From: Methylocystis sp.
Lineage (GTDB): Bacteria; Pseudomonadota; Alphaproteobacteria; Rhizobiales; Beijerinckiaceae
Direction of reading: 5' to 3'
Length of the DNA: 64,000 nt
Assembly (NCBI RefSeq): GCF_021731785.1
Contig: NZ_JAKFWS010000045.1
Coordinates: forward strand, 1-64,000
Below the pieces are notes generated by a model, which worked only from the letters and a program-made list of their open reading frames with translations, ran no database searches and had not been told where the DNA came from. The position numbers and the translations under genes were made by a program. Below are positions 17,053-26,231 of this stretch, piece after piece. Within the stretch, counting starts at the first letter, position 1, and each line of letters starts with the position of its first letter.

Positions 17053-19206
17053 ATGGATGGGATCAGCGGGCCTGCTCTCGTAATGGTTTTGGGCATGCAT
17101 CGAAGCGGGACAAGCGCTGTCGCAGGCGTGTTGTCGAAACTCGGCTGCCAGCTTCCTAAGCACGTATTGTCCGCCAACTCTGGTAATGAACGTGGGTATT
17201 TCGAATCCGCCGCATTGATGCAGTTTCACGATGAATTGTTGGATTCCGCCGGCTCTAATTGGCATGACTGGCGCAGATTCAATCCGGACTGGTATTCCAC
17301 GCCCGTATGTGAAGCGTTCAAACGGCGCGCCAAGAATATTTTCATATCGGAATATCCAGATGCGTCTTTAGCGGTTGTGAAGGATCCGCGAGCATGCCGA
17401 TTCGTGCCGTTCTGGACGAGCGTTTTGGGCGAAATGGGCGTAGTTCCTCATGTGGTGATTCCAGTTCGTTCTCCTTTGGAAGTAGCGTATTCGCTTAAGA
17501 AGCGCGATGGCATGTCTGTTGCGAAAGGGCTGCTCTTATGGCTGCGGCACGTTCTAGACGCCGAGTTCATGACTCGAGACATGCCAAGAGCCATCTTCGG
17601 CTGGGATCATTTCCTTATGGATTGGAGAGCGGCTGTTGACCGAATCTCCAGCGAAGTCGGTATTACATGGCCACGTCGATCCGATCGCTCGTCTTTGGAC
17701 ATCGATGAATTTTTGGATGCCGCACTCGTTCACATCAGGGTGGGACAAAAAGAACTCACGACACATCCGGCCATACATGAATGGACGGTTGCGGCATACG
17801 ACGCATTGCTCGAATTGAGCCTTAGCCCAATGTCGAATAGCGCTCGCGCCAAACTAGACGTGATTCGGGGCCAGTTTGAGCAGGCCAGCCTAATGTTCGG
17901 CTCAGCTCTTATCGATTACGAAGTTCGCCTGGACGAGATGCGCGGCGAGATAAATTGCCGTCGAGACGAATCTGAGCATTTGCGCGCCCGATGCGAGCAC
18001 CTTTCTAGCGACTTGGCGAAAGCGCAGACCGAAGCGTTGCAATTTTCGAGTCAGGTTGCGAGGGCCGCTGACGAAAGACAGAGCTTAGCTGCAGAATTGG
18101 AGCGCCAACGCGCCGAACTCCAGCAGCGGACAGCCGATTTGGCGAACCAGAGCGAGCAGCTGAATGACGTAAATGGGAAGCTATCGCAAAGCGTAAATGA
18201 GAATTCCGCCCTTCTGGCGAGAGCGACCGCGCAAGCTGCTCATCTCGCCGCGAGCGCCAAGGAGCGCTCACGTCTTGCCGAAGAATTGCAGCGCCTGGAA
18301 CGGGCGCTCTCGGAGGCGACGGCTGCTCAGTCCGACCTGCTCGCGCGCGCTGAAAAGTCGGAAAGGCAAGTCGCCCAAACTGCGCGCGAAAAAAATGAGT
18401 TTGCCGACAAATTGGCGTCTTACAAGGCCAAGTTCGCCGCGAGCGCTAAGGAATGCTCGCGCTTTGCCAAAAAATTGCAGCGCGCCGAACTGGCGCTTTC
18501 AGAAGCGGCGACGGTTCGGTCGGACCTAGTCGCGCGCACCGCCGAATTGGCGCAGGCGCGCGTTGAAGCCAGCGTCGCCGACGCTGAGATCGAGCGATCT
18601 GCGAAGGAACTCGCTCAATACGCCGCCGCAGCGACGGCGCAGGCCGCGGACATGCAGCGCTTCGAGCAGCAGATGCGGGTCATCGGCATAAAGCGAGCGG
18701 CGGAGCAGCAGATCACGCAGACCGCGCATGAAGCCCGCCTGCGTCTTGCGTCATCGCCGCTGGGGCTCGTTCCGTATCAGCGGCGCTTGCGGCTGGCGAT
18801 TGCGCCGCCGCCGATGCGCCGGCGCTTAGCCGGTCGGAACGTCACGAAATCGAAAAATCAGGTTTGTTCGATCCCGACTGGTATCTCGAAACCAATCCGG
18901 ATGTTGCGCAAAGCGGAATGGATCCATTTGCGCATTATCTGCGAAACGGATTCAAGGAGCATCGCGATCCGCATCCTTATTTTTGCAGCGCTTGGTACAG
19001 TGCGTTGTATGTCGCGGACATCGGCGCAACGGCTCCTCTCGTGCATTATTTGCGCAACGGCAAGAGCCGCCGGCGTTCGCCGCACCCCCTTTTTGACGAA
19101 AGTTTCTACACTCAGCACAATAAGGACGTTGCGGCAAAAAACCTCGATCCGCTTGAACATTACATCAATTTTGGAGAGCGCGAGATGCGCGACCCTCATC
19201 CGTTGA
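17053..19206 (+). CDS. Sulfotransferase-like protein with coiled coil; 5' half of a split glycan gene
   Basis: Residues 1-260 carry a sulfotransferase-type P-loop, VLGMHRSGTSAVAGVLSKLG, an NERGYFES segment, and DASLAVVKDPR with PVRSPLEVAYSLKKRD, which would bind PAPS. Residues about 285-560 are a long coiled coil rich in Ala, Glu, Arg and Gln. Real coding ends near 18840: after RRRLAGRN the frame turns into sequence without protein character, while the -1 frame takes over as HEIEKSGLFDPDWYL, the start of the glycosyltransferase repeats. The annotated stop at 19206 is therefore artificial. Either a frameshift split one long protein of about 1670 residues, or the two halves are made separately. 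Confidence 0.65.
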   Translation: MDGISGPALVMVLGMHRSGTSAVAGVLSKLGCQLPKHVLSANSGNERGYFESAALMQFHDELLDSAGSNWHDWRRFNPDWYSTPVCEAFKRRAKNIFISEYPDASLAVVKDPRACRFVPFWTSVLGEMGVVPHVVIPVRSPLEVAYSLKKRDGMSVAKGLLLWLRHVLDAEFMTRDMPRAIFGWDHFLMDWRAAVDRISSEVGITWPRRSDRSSLDIDEFLDAALVHIRVGQKELTTHPAIHEWTVAAYDALLELSLSPMSNSARAKLDVIRGQFEQASLMFGSALIDYEVRLDEMRGEINCRRDESEHLRARCEHLSSDLAKAQTEALQFSSQVARAADERQSLAAELERQRAELQQRTADLANQSEQLNDVNGKLSQSVNENSALLARATAQAAHLAASAKERSRLAEELQRLERALSEATAAQSDLLARAEKSERQVAQTAREKNEFADKLASYKAKFAASAKECSRFAKKLQRAELALSEAATVRSDLVARTAELAQARVEASVADAEIERSAKELAQYAAAATAQAADMQRFEQQMRVIGIKRAAEQQITQTAHEARLRLASSPLGLVPYQRRLRLAIAPPPMRRRLAGRNVTKSKNQVCSIPTGISKPIRMLRKAEWIHLRIICETDSRSIAIRILIFAALGTVRCMSRTSAQRLLSCIICATARAAGVRRTPFLTKVSTLSTIRTLRQKTSIRLNITSILESARCATLIR

Positions 19207-22073
19207 TCTGGGTTGATCGCCTGAGGCGCCAGACCGGATTTGAGGAAAAAGATCGTCCGGTGCGGGCCTATATCACTCAGCGCGAGCTTTTTCTTGCAAG
19301 CCCCCATCCGCTTTTCGACGCGGACCTGTATCTGAACGAAAATAACGATGTCCGCCGGCAGGGCGTTTGCCCGCTGCTGCACTATTGTGCGATCGGCTGG
19401 CGCGAGGGACGGCGACCGCATCGCGCCTTTGCGGGCGACTGGTATCTGGCGAACAATCCCGATGTCGCCAGCGCGCTCCTCAACCCGCTGCTGCATTTCG
19501 TGCGTTCCGGCAGCTTCGAAAAGCGTTCGCCGCATCCGCTGTTCGACGTCGACTATTATCTGCGCGTCAATCGAGATGCGCGGACCGCCCCATATGACGC
19601 GCTGAGTCATTATGTTCTCGTCGGCGCGCAGGATCAGCGCGAAACCAGTCAAAGGATCAGCCTGGCGGATATGCGGAGCATCGTGCCGGACATTTACTGG
19701 GCGCGTTTCGACCCTTTGTCCGCTTTCATGGACTTCGGCGAAACGCATCTTGCGCTGCCGCCTCATCGGTCGCTCGGAAAGCTGGAAGCATCGCCGCCGG
19801 CATCGACGTCCGCCTGGCCCCCGAAGCCTGGCGTTGCATACTGGCTGCCGCAGCGGCTGCGCGACTATATCATCGACGTCTACGGCGAAGAGAAGATCGA
19901 CCTTTATCTTTATTTGATGTCTGTGGTTGAGCGCTATGGTGATAGGCCGGACGACTTTGCCGCATCGGCCGACTTCGAACTTCTCAAGAATCGGGCGCAG
20001 AAATACCGCTCGTCGCGGCGGGCGCAGCGGTCGAAGATCGACGTTTCGATCATCATTCCTGTCTACAACAATCTCGTCTTCACGCTGACATCCGTCGTGA
20101 GCATTTTCGAGAACGCGTCTCATTACAGTTATGAAATTATTGTTGGCGACGATTGCTCGACCGATGCGACGGCTGAAGTGTTTTCAAAGGCCGGCGGCGG
20201 CGTCACGCATGTGCGCCACAAGAAGAATCTCGGATTTCTCGGAAACTGTAACGCCGCCGCCAAGGCGGCCAAGGGCGATTATGTCGTGTTCCTAAACAAC
20301 GACACCCTGACGCTTCCGCATTGGCTCGACGAGTTGATCGACGTTTTCAAGCGCGATCCCAATTGCGGTCTTTCCGGCTCCAAGCTCTTGAACGCCGATG
20401 GCACGCTGCAAGAGGCCGGCGGAATTTTCTGGGAGGACGGATCGGCTTGGAATTTTGGCCGCAACAGCGACCCCCGCCTTCCGGAGTTCAATTATCTAAA
20501 GGAAATTGACTACATCTCAGGCGCATCGATCGCATTGCCGAGAAAAACCTGGAAGGAGCTCGGTGAGTTCGACTCGATTTACATGCCTGCGTATTGTGAA
20601 GACTCGGATCTGGCGTTCCGCGTGCGAGCGGCCGGCATGAAAACGATTTACGCGCCACATTCCGGAGTCATTCATCATGAGGGCAAAAGTCACGGCAAGG
20701 ACACGAGCAGCGGCATCAAAGCCTATCAGGTCGCGAACCAGGAAAAGCTGCTTTCGCGCTGGCGCTCAACCTTAGCCGCCCATCATTTCCCGAATGCGCA
20801 GGATGTCTTTCTGGCGCGCGACCGCTCTCGCGGACGCCCACATATTTTGATCGTCGACCATTACATCCCGCAGTGGGATCGCGACGCCGGCTCGCGGACG
20901 ATGTACCACTTCATCCGCATGTTTCTCGCATCGGGTTTCCAGGTGACGTTTTGGCCGGACAATCTGAACGAGGACCGCGAATATTGCCGGACGTTGCAAA
21001 ATGAAGGGGTCGAAGTCATCTACTCGGCCGCCTATGTCGATCGCTTCGACGCCTTTATGTCGGCGAACGGGCAATATTTTCAGTATGCGTTGCTCAGCCG
21101 CCCGCACGTCGCAATCAAATATTATCAGGAACTCCGCGAGAATTCGAATTGTCGAATATTGTATTATGGCCACGACATCCATTACAAACGGATGGAACTC
21201 GAACTTGAACTGAATCACAATGAGAATCTGCGCCTCGAGATCGAGAACGTCCGCAGGCAGGAAATCGAAAACTGGCGCAAATCTGACGTGGTGCTCTATC
21301 CGAGCGCGGACGAGCGCGAAGAGGTTAAACGGGCATTGCCGGGCTGCGTTTCAGCCGACGTGCCGATGCTCGGATATTTGCACGAGGAGCTTTCGACGGC
21401 CCGCGAGAATTTCGCGGGCTTCGATTCGCGCAACTTCGATGAATTGCTCTTCGTCGGCGGGTCTCATCCGCCCAATGTCGACGCGCTCGTCTGGTTTGCG
21501 ACAGAGGTTATGCCGCTCATTCGCGCCAAGCGGCCCAATACGCGACTCAATGTCGTCGGCTCGACGACCAGTTCGGAAATGACGCGGCTCGAGTCGGAAT
21601 CGATTATCCTGAAGGGTCGATTGAGCGATCAAGGTTTGGCGAAGCTCTATGCGACTGTCGGAGTTGCCGTGATTCCGTTGCGATTTGGCGGCGGGGTCAA
21701 GGGCAAGACGATCGAGGCGCTCTTCCACGCCACGCCGTTCGTTGCGACGGCCGTAGGCATGCAGGGGCTGTTCCCGCCAGAGCCGATTGGCTATGTCGCT
21801 GTCGAGGCGCAGGCCTTTGCCGATGCAGTTTTGCTCGCCCAAACCGATCGTCAGGCGACCAGAAAGAACGTCGAGCGGGGCCTGCGGTTCATCGAGAATC
21901 ACTATTCCATCGACGCGCTGAAGCGCGCGTTCGTCCCGTTCGTGCCACAGCTTGAAGCCGCGAACCGATCCGGCGATGATCTTGCCTCTTCGCCGATCGA
22001 CACAGGGCATCTGGCGTCGGAACGTGGCCGGCGCGAGAATGCTTTGTCGGCAAGGAACGGAGAGCGGCGATGA
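18864..22073 (+). CDS. Large double glycosyltransferase (GT2 + GT4-type) with N-terminal repeats
   Basis: Residues 1-260 hold about five degenerate repeats of the form LFDxxxYxxxNxDV...PLxHYxxxG, ending in HPLFD. A GT2 domain covers about 391-625: IDVSIIIPVYNN, IIVGDDCSTDAT, LNNDTLTLPHWLDEL, AYCEDSDLAFRVRAAG. A second glycosyltransferase of GT1/GT4 type covers about 655-1040, with RPHILIVDHYIPQWDRDAG, LLFVGGSHPPNVD and VIPLRFGGGVKGKTIEAL. There is no signal peptide, so it acts in the cytoplasm on a polysaccharide or glycolipid. The apparent TTG start at 18864 lies inside the first repeat; coding in this frame is visible back to about 18813, overlapping the sulfotransferase frame. Confidence 0.85.
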   Translation: MFDPDWYLETNPDVAQSGMDPFAHYLRNGFKEHRDPHPYFCSAWYSALYVADIGATAPLVHYLRNGKSRRRSPHPLFDESFYTQHNKDVAAKNLDPLEHYINFGEREMRDPHPLIWVDRLRRQTGFEEKDRPVRAYITQRELFLASPHPLFDADLYLNENNDVRRQGVCPLLHYCAIGWREGRRPHRAFAGDWYLANNPDVASALLNPLLHFVRSGSFEKRSPHPLFDVDYYLRVNRDARTAPYDALSHYVLVGAQDQRETSQRISLADMRSIVPDIYWARFDPLSAFMDFGETHLALPPHRSLGKLEASPPASTSAWPPKPGVAYWLPQRLRDYIIDVYGEEKIDLYLYLMSVVERYGDRPDDFAASADFELLKNRAQKYRSSRRAQRSKIDVSIIIPVYNNLVFTLTSVVSIFENASHYSYEIIVGDDCSTDATAEVFSKAGGGVTHVRHKKNLGFLGNCNAAAKAAKGDYVVFLNNDTLTLPHWLDELIDVFKRDPNCGLSGSKLLNADGTLQEAGGIFWEDGSAWNFGRNSDPRLPEFNYLKEIDYISGASIALPRKTWKELGEFDSIYMPAYCEDSDLAFRVRAAGMKTIYAPHSGVIHHEGKSHGKDTSSGIKAYQVANQEKLLSRWRSTLAAHHFPNAQDVFLARDRSRGRPHILIVDHYIPQWDRDAGSRTMYHFIRMFLASGFQVTFWPDNLNEDREYCRTLQNEGVEVIYSAAYVDRFDAFMSANGQYFQYALLSRPHVAIKYYQELRENSNCRILYYGHDIHYKRMELELELNHNENLRLEIENVRRQEIENWRKSDVVLYPSADEREEVKRALPGCVSADVPMLGYLHEELSTARENFAGFDSRNFDELLFVGGSHPPNVDALVWFATEVMPLIRAKRPNTRLNVVGSTTSSEMTRLESESIILKGRLSDQGLAKLYATVGVAVIPLRFGGGVKGKTIEALFHATPFVATAVGMQGLFPPEPIGYVAVEAQAFADAVLLAQTDRQATRKNVERGLRFIENHYSIDALKRAFVPFVPQLEAANRSGDDLASSPIDTGHLASERGRRENALSARNGERR

Positions 22074-22131
22074 TGCGGTCGGGAACAGCGTCCTTATGTG
22101 AGGGAGTTTTTGATTGTAGAAAGGTGGCGCC

Positions 22132-22905
22132 ATGACTGCTGCAAGTGGCATAGAAGTCGATAACTATCTTCCCGCGCTTGCCGGAGTTCGTGATGAATTG
22201 CGCGGCGGCCGAAGTGTCTATGAAGGCTATCAGCGAAGCTGGGGACTCGAGTTCGGCGATCTGAAATCACGCGTTCTCGCAGACCCAGACTATCAGGATG
22301 CGATGTCGGTGGCGGGGAGCCGCTCGGTGCTGCTGCTCGAGCGCTCGATAAATCTTTTTCTCCTCGTGAAGTTCTTTCTGCCGCGCCTGCCGTTCGGCCA
22401 CATCGTCGAATACGGCTCTTTTCGCGGCGGCTCCGCGATGTTCATGGCCGCGCTGGCGGAGCGGTTTCTGCCGGGAGCGAACGTCTATGCGCTGGACACT
22501 TTCGCTGGCATGCCGGAAACTGACGCAGCCATTGACGCGCATTCGGCCGGAGATTTCGCCGACACCAACATCGCCGAAATCCAGGCTGCGGTCGACAAGG
22601 CTGGCCTTAGGAATCTACACCTTGTTAAGGGCTTGTTTCAGGACACTGCGCCCGCCCTTCTGCCCGGGGTGGGCTCAATCGTTCTTGCCCACATCGATTG
22701 TGATATCTACAGCGCCGTAAAATATTCATACGACGCATCAAAGCCTTATATGGTCCCGATGGGCTATTACGTGTTTGATGACGCAACCGTGTCGAGCTGT
22801 ATCGGCGCAACCGAAGCGGTAGAATCTTTCGTCATCGCGCGCGACGGGCTCCTTTCCGAGCAAATCTATCCGCATTTCGTTTTCCGTCATCCGCCGGTCG
22901 GCTAA
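22132..22905 (+). CDS. TylF/MycF-type O-methyltransferase
   Basis: The 257-residue protein matches the macrocin O-methyltransferase (TylF/MycF) superfamily: GHIVEYGSFRGGSAMFMAAL as SAM-binding loop, YALDTFAGMPETD, and the metal-binding region LAHIDCDIYSAVKYSY followed by YYVFDDATVSSC. These enzymes methylate sugar hydroxyls with SAM and a divalent metal. Position behind the double glycosyltransferase suggests it decorates the same glycan. It starts 58 bp after that gene. Confidence 0.82.
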   Translation: MTAASGIEVDNYLPALAGVRDELRGGRSVYEGYQRSWGLEFGDLKSRVLADPDYQDAMSVAGSRSVLLLERSINLFLLVKFFLPRLPFGHIVEYGSFRGGSAMFMAALAERFLPGANVYALDTFAGMPETDAAIDAHSAGDFADTNIAEIQAAVDKAGLRNLHLVKGLFQDTAPALLPGVGSIVLAHIDCDIYSAVKYSYDASKPYMVPMGYYVFDDATVSSCIGATEAVESFVIARDGLLSEQIYPHFVFRHPPVG

Positions 22906-22935
22906 AGGCCTTGGAGATCGCCCGCCAAACACTTT

Positions 22936-23433
22936 TCAGTGCAGCTCCAGACCATTGTTGATTGGAATTAAGCGCGCGACGCCAATACGAATGTGCACGT
23001 GCAAATCATTGGCTAATGCGCCATCCAAATTTTCTAATCTCACGCTGATTTCGGCAGCGCCTGACGCCACCAGGAAGCGTGCAAGACGACTTTCGGATTG
23101 GCAAATGAGGTGATGGGACAATTCGCCACCGTCCTGGTCGAGAAAGCGCACGAGATAGGGAGTTCCATCGGAGCGCGCGACGGCATAAAACCGTATGAGC
23201 ATCAGTGCCGTAGTCGAAGCCTCAGGCAGCGGAATTCTTCCCACGGCGCCCGAATTCAAGACCGAGCGAATTCCGTTTGCTTCCTCATAATAGATCCAGT
23301 CGGGCGAAGCGTAAGTCTGCTTGACGACGTCGGCGTCGCCGTCTTCAATTTCAGGAAGTTGCGCGTTTTGGAAGTCCAGTCGGACATCAGGCAATTCAGG
23401 CAGATCGATAAACACTCCTTCATCAACGGGCAT
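22936..23433 (-). CDS. Hypothetical protein, likely beta-rich
   Basis: The 165-residue acidic protein has no signal peptide or membrane segment. It shows strand-like blocks LMLIRFYAVARSDGTPYLVRFLDQDG, ARFLVASGAAEISVRLENLD and LHVHIRIGVARLIPI, suggesting a sandwich fold. No family is recognised. It is convergent with the TylF-type gene and lies within the glycan block, so a role in glycan handling is possible but unproven. Confidence 0.5.
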   Translation of the reverse strand: MPVDEGVFIDLPELPDVRLDFQNAQLPEIEDGDADVVKQTYASPDWIYYEEANGIRSVLNSGAVGRIPLPEASTTALMLIRFYAVARSDGTPYLVRFLDQDGGELSHHLICQSESRLARFLVASGAAEISVRLENLDGALANDLHVHIRIGVARLIPINNGLELH

Positions 23434-23492
23434 TTGCCGGAAGAACGGACCTGTCGACTCCGGCTGCGTCGGGGTAGTGTCCTAATTTGATT

Positions 23493-23720
23493 TCAATGCG
23501 CGGCGAATGCTCCTACCCCAAGGAGCAACGCCCCCACGCAGATCATCGTGATTCCGGGATATGCAGTTTGAAATCGCCATCGCGAAAGGCCGAAATCCCC
23601 TACATTTGGCGGTCTAAATCGGCCTGAGTTGTTGGCATGAATCGCTTCAAAAACTACCAATCCTGAACCAGTTAAGATCAACAGAGTGCCCATGATGGCC
23701 GGTAATTGAGTAATGTTCAT
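23493..23720 (-). CDS. Small membrane protein with two helices
   Basis: The 75-residue protein has hydrophobic segments ITQLPAIMGTLLILTGSGLVVF (about 3-24) and GITMICVGALLLGVGAFA (about 56-73), joined by a polar loop. AGAGGCG lies upstream of the ATG at a good distance. No family is recognised. It is on the same strand as the neighbouring 165-residue gene. Confidence 0.5.
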   Translation of the reverse strand: MNITQLPAIMGTLLILTGSGLVVFEAIHANNSGRFRPPNVGDFGLSRWRFQTAYPGITMICVGALLLGVGAFAAH

Positions 23721-23756
23721 TTACGTTCGCCTCTGTGCTCCGCCACGATCGCCGCC

Positions 23757-24449
23757 TTAACCGCATCCTGTGGCGATCTGATCCCGCCCAAGTGCAGCAC
23801 TGGAGGATATGGTCCAAGTTAGCCCGACCTCCTCGAGTCGTTGCTCAAACCGCGTGCGCGACTCCGGACGGTTGCTGCGAAATTGATAGAAGCAGAACTT
23901 TCGGCCTACAGGTTCATTCTCGATTCGTACAATTCCTCCAGGTCGCACAACTCGCAACATCTCAGACATCATCAGCCACGGCCTGAAGGTGTGATGCACG
24001 CATGACGCACAAAAGACGATGTCAAAGAACCCGTCACAAAATGGCAGTCGGTGAAAATCTCCTGCTATGACTGTCGGTGGACGCAGATCCCGCTTTTGAG
24101 CCTCTTCGGAGCCAAGCCGGAGCGATTTTGGGGAAATATCATGTGCCCAGCCGAGCGCCTCGCCCCCGACAAGCGAACAAGCTAACGCGACATCGAAATG
24201 GGCGTATGCGCCAACCTCGAGAATGCGCAGCGGTCGCCCTCTGGGCGTCAGGTTGTACGTTTCTACGTCTCGGACGATACTACGGTATTATGGCGCAAAC
24301 GCCAATAATACCGCGATACTACGGGCGTGCTGTTCGCTGATCTCGCACAGAGAGTCGCCAAAATGCACAGAGTGCCAAATGATCTCTCCGAGTTGCCGTC
24401 CGTAGATATCGATTATCTTGTCAAGGTCGATGCTGGACATTCGCGGCAT
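23757..24449 (-). pseudogene. Class I SAM methyltransferase gene interrupted by a short palindrome
   Basis: From ATG 24449 (or 24440) the frame reads MPRMSSIDLDKIIDIYGRQ...CEISEQHARSIA, then a 39-bp insertion brings in a TAA stop (24288-24290). Past the insertion the same frame resumes as YRSIVRDVETYNLTPRGRP and continues as a typical methyltransferase: RILEVGAYAHFDVALACSL, the FCDGFFDIVFCASCVHHTF motif and MLRVVRPGGIVRIENEP, stopping at 23757. Removing 39 bp restores one uninterrupted frame of about 217 codons. The 3' part has no usable start except GTG 23999, inside the domain, so the gene is broken. Confidence 0.75.
24275..24324. mobile_element. Short palindromic insertion flanked by 11-bp direct repeats
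   Basis: CGATACTACGG occurs at 24275-24285 and again at 24314-24324. Between and overlapping them is a near-perfect palindrome at 24284-24314: CGGTATTATGGCG, CAAA loop, CGCCAATAATACCG, with one bulged base. It sits in frame in a methyltransferase gene. The layout (palindrome plus flanking duplication) looks like a tiny MITE-like or REP-like insertion with a target-site duplication. A replication-slippage duplication is the alternative. Confidence 0.6.
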
Positions 24450-24835
24450 CCGGTTGGAATTCCCGATAGCGGCTCACACTATTTCCAGTTTGCGGCAATT
24501 CTTTCGATCGAAGGCGCGAGGGAAAAAGCACTGTCACCGCCGCGCTGACAGTAACACCTTATCATATAAGGCTAATTTGATACGTCTGGCAAATCGCTCA
24601 AGACGAACTGCTCCCGTTTAAAAAGGCGCCGGTTTGTTTGCTTATGGACCGGCGCCCTCAGAGACGGGCGAAGAACGAACGCGTCAGACTGACGATCTTC
24701 ATTCCAAAAAAAGCTGACGGAAGGCGAGGTCGCCCGAAATCGATTGCGATGATCCGCGATGACCTCGCTGCGTTTCAGCGATGATTTGGATCGGGCCGAC
24801 CAAGGCGCATATGAACCGGCGCCATGTCACGCAGC
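24450..24835. other. Gap holding only a terminator
   Basis: This 386-bp stretch has no convincing coding frame; it contains the minus-strand terminator at 24625-24656 and otherwise AT-richer sequence. Any plus-strand frame over 24327-24548 is the antisense of the broken methyltransferase. Confidence 0.45.
24625..24656 (-). terminator. Intrinsic terminator of the NDUFA9-like gene
   Basis: GGCGCCGG (24625-24632) pairs with CCGGCGCC (24649-24656). Read on the minus strand, the stem is followed by TTTTTAAA. It lies about 180 bp past the stop of the minus-strand gene at 24836. Confidence 0.75.
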
Positions 24836-25906
24836 CTATGCGACTCTTTTCTCGTTCGGCTGAGGCTGCGCGCGGACAGGTGCATCTGATTGGTCCATAC
24901 GCTGCGTTTGATACTGACCGACCTTCCGGTAGCGGTAGAGATAAGTCGGAACGATGGACTCGATCGATTGCGGATCGGCGATTCCGAGCCCTTCGAGCGT
25001 GCGGGCGTCGGCTCTCGCCGCGTCGCTGACGACATTGTCGTGCTTGAGCAGTTCGACCTGATCTCGCGTCATGCGCAAGAGTTTCGGGAAGAGTCCAAAG
25101 GAAAGCTTGGTCAGCGTTTGCGTCATCACGGCCATAAGTTGGCCGGCGCCGAAAGAGAGTTTCAGGACTGCGCGCTCGCGCTGGACGACTTTGAGGGCGT
25201 AGTCGATGATCTCCGCGAAGCTTTTGATCTCCGGGCCGCCAAGCTCATAAACGGCGCCCGGCTTGGCGCGGCCGGCGAGTGCGTTCGCGACGGCCTGAGC
25301 GACGTCGCCGACATAGACCGGCTGGAATTTCGTATCGGCGCCGACGATCGGCACGACGGGAAAGTAACGCGCCATCGTTGCGAAGCGATTGAAGAAATCG
25401 TCTTCCGGCCCGAAGATCACCGATGGCCGCAAAATGACGGCTGAAGGGATTTCCACATGCATGGCGGCCTCGCCCTCCGCCTTGCTGCGGCCATAGGCCG
25501 ACCGCGACTGCGGATCGGCGCCGATCGCGGAAATGTGCACCATATTGTCGATGCCGGCCGCTTTCGCGGCTTCGGCAATGACGCGCGCCCCGCCGGCCTG
25601 CACAGTCGAAAATTTTTGCGCGCCGGTTTCGGCAAGGATGCCGACCAGATTGACCGCCGCCGAAGCGCCGCGCAGGGCCGCTGCGATCGATTCTGGATGA
25701 CGCACATTGGCTTGTACCGCCATCACCTGGCCGACGCGGCCGAGAGGCTGGAGATAGAAGGCAAGGTCAGGCCGCCGGCAGGCGACGCGCACGCGCCAGC
25801 CGTCACGCGCCAGAGCACGCACGACATGGCGTCCGACGAAGCCCGAGCCGCCGAATACCGTCACTACGCGTCCCGCGCCAATGGTCAGGTTATTGTCGCC
25901 GATCAT
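24836..25906 (-). CDS. NDUFA9-like atypical SDR / NAD(P)-binding protein
   Basis: The 356-residue protein begins MIGDNNLTIGAGRVVTVFGGSGFVGRHVVRAL, an NAD(P)-binding Rossmann motif, then has VNLVGILAETG, YGRSKAEGEAAM and ILRPSVIFGPEDDFFNRF, all typical of the complex I NDUFA9 / NAD-dependent epimerase group. In alphaproteobacteria such proteins are linked to respiratory complex I or quinone metabolism. I chose ATG 25906; the frame stays open to 26176, but that extension would read through the tRNA-Leu gene. A terminator follows. Confidence 0.85.
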   Translation of the reverse strand: MIGDNNLTIGAGRVVTVFGGSGFVGRHVVRALARDGWRVRVACRRPDLAFYLQPLGRVGQVMAVQANVRHPESIAAALRGASAAVNLVGILAETGAQKFSTVQAGGARVIAEAAKAAGIDNMVHISAIGADPQSRSAYGRSKAEGEAAMHVEIPSAVILRPSVIFGPEDDFFNRFATMARYFPVVPIVGADTKFQPVYVGDVAQAVANALAGRAKPGAVYELGGPEIKSFAEIIDYALKVVQRERAVLKLSFGAGQLMAVMTQTLTKLSFGLFPKLLRMTRDQVELLKHDNVVSDAARADARTLEGLGIADPQSIESIVPTYLYRYRKVGQYQTQRMDQSDAPVRAQPQPNEKRVA

Positions 25907-26093
25907 TGCATCCGCTCCGCTTGCGTCGCGCCGGCCGCCGCCGGCGCGAATAAGTCGCCAACGCTCTAGCGAAATTTGGCGCGGAAGGAAATGCGCGAGG
26001 CAAGCCTTCGCGCGAGGCGTTCGCCGTCGCGGCCTTTTGCCCAAAGCGCGCATTGACAGGGGGCGCCCGCCGCCCCTATGAGACGGGCTCGAT

Positions 26094-26178
26094 GCCCAGG
26101 TGGCGGAATTGGTAGACGCGCTGGTTTCAGGTACCAGTGGTGAAAGCCGTGGAGGTTCGAGTCCTCTCCTGGGCACCA
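26094..26178 (+). tRNA. tRNA-Leu (anticodon CAG)
   Basis: The 85-nt gene has the acceptor arms GCCCAGG / CCTGGGC, a D-arm with AATTGGTAGA, the anticodon stem CTGGT/ACCAG with loop TTCAGGT (anticodon CAG), a long variable arm (TGGTGAAAGCCGT region) as required for class II leucine tRNAs, and T-arm GGAGGTTCGAGTCCTCT. The 3' ACCA is encoded. It is divergent from the NDUFA9-like gene. Confidence 0.96.
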
Positions 26179-26231
26179 GTTAGCTGGCTTTCACGGTGAT
26201 ATTTCAAATAGTTGCTCATCTCGCTATTTGG

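Noticed and set aside
18840-18860. Programmed -1 frameshift signal
   Set aside because: The zero-frame codons here do not make an X XXY YYZ heptamer and no clear downstream pseudoknot is seen.
18858-20123. 421-residue minus-strand open frame
   Set aside because: It is antisense to the glycosyltransferase repeats and has no recognisable fold.
24327-24548. 73-residue plus-strand frame
   Set aside because: It lies antisense to the N-terminal part of the interrupted methyltransferase, whose minus-strand reading continues the domain logically.
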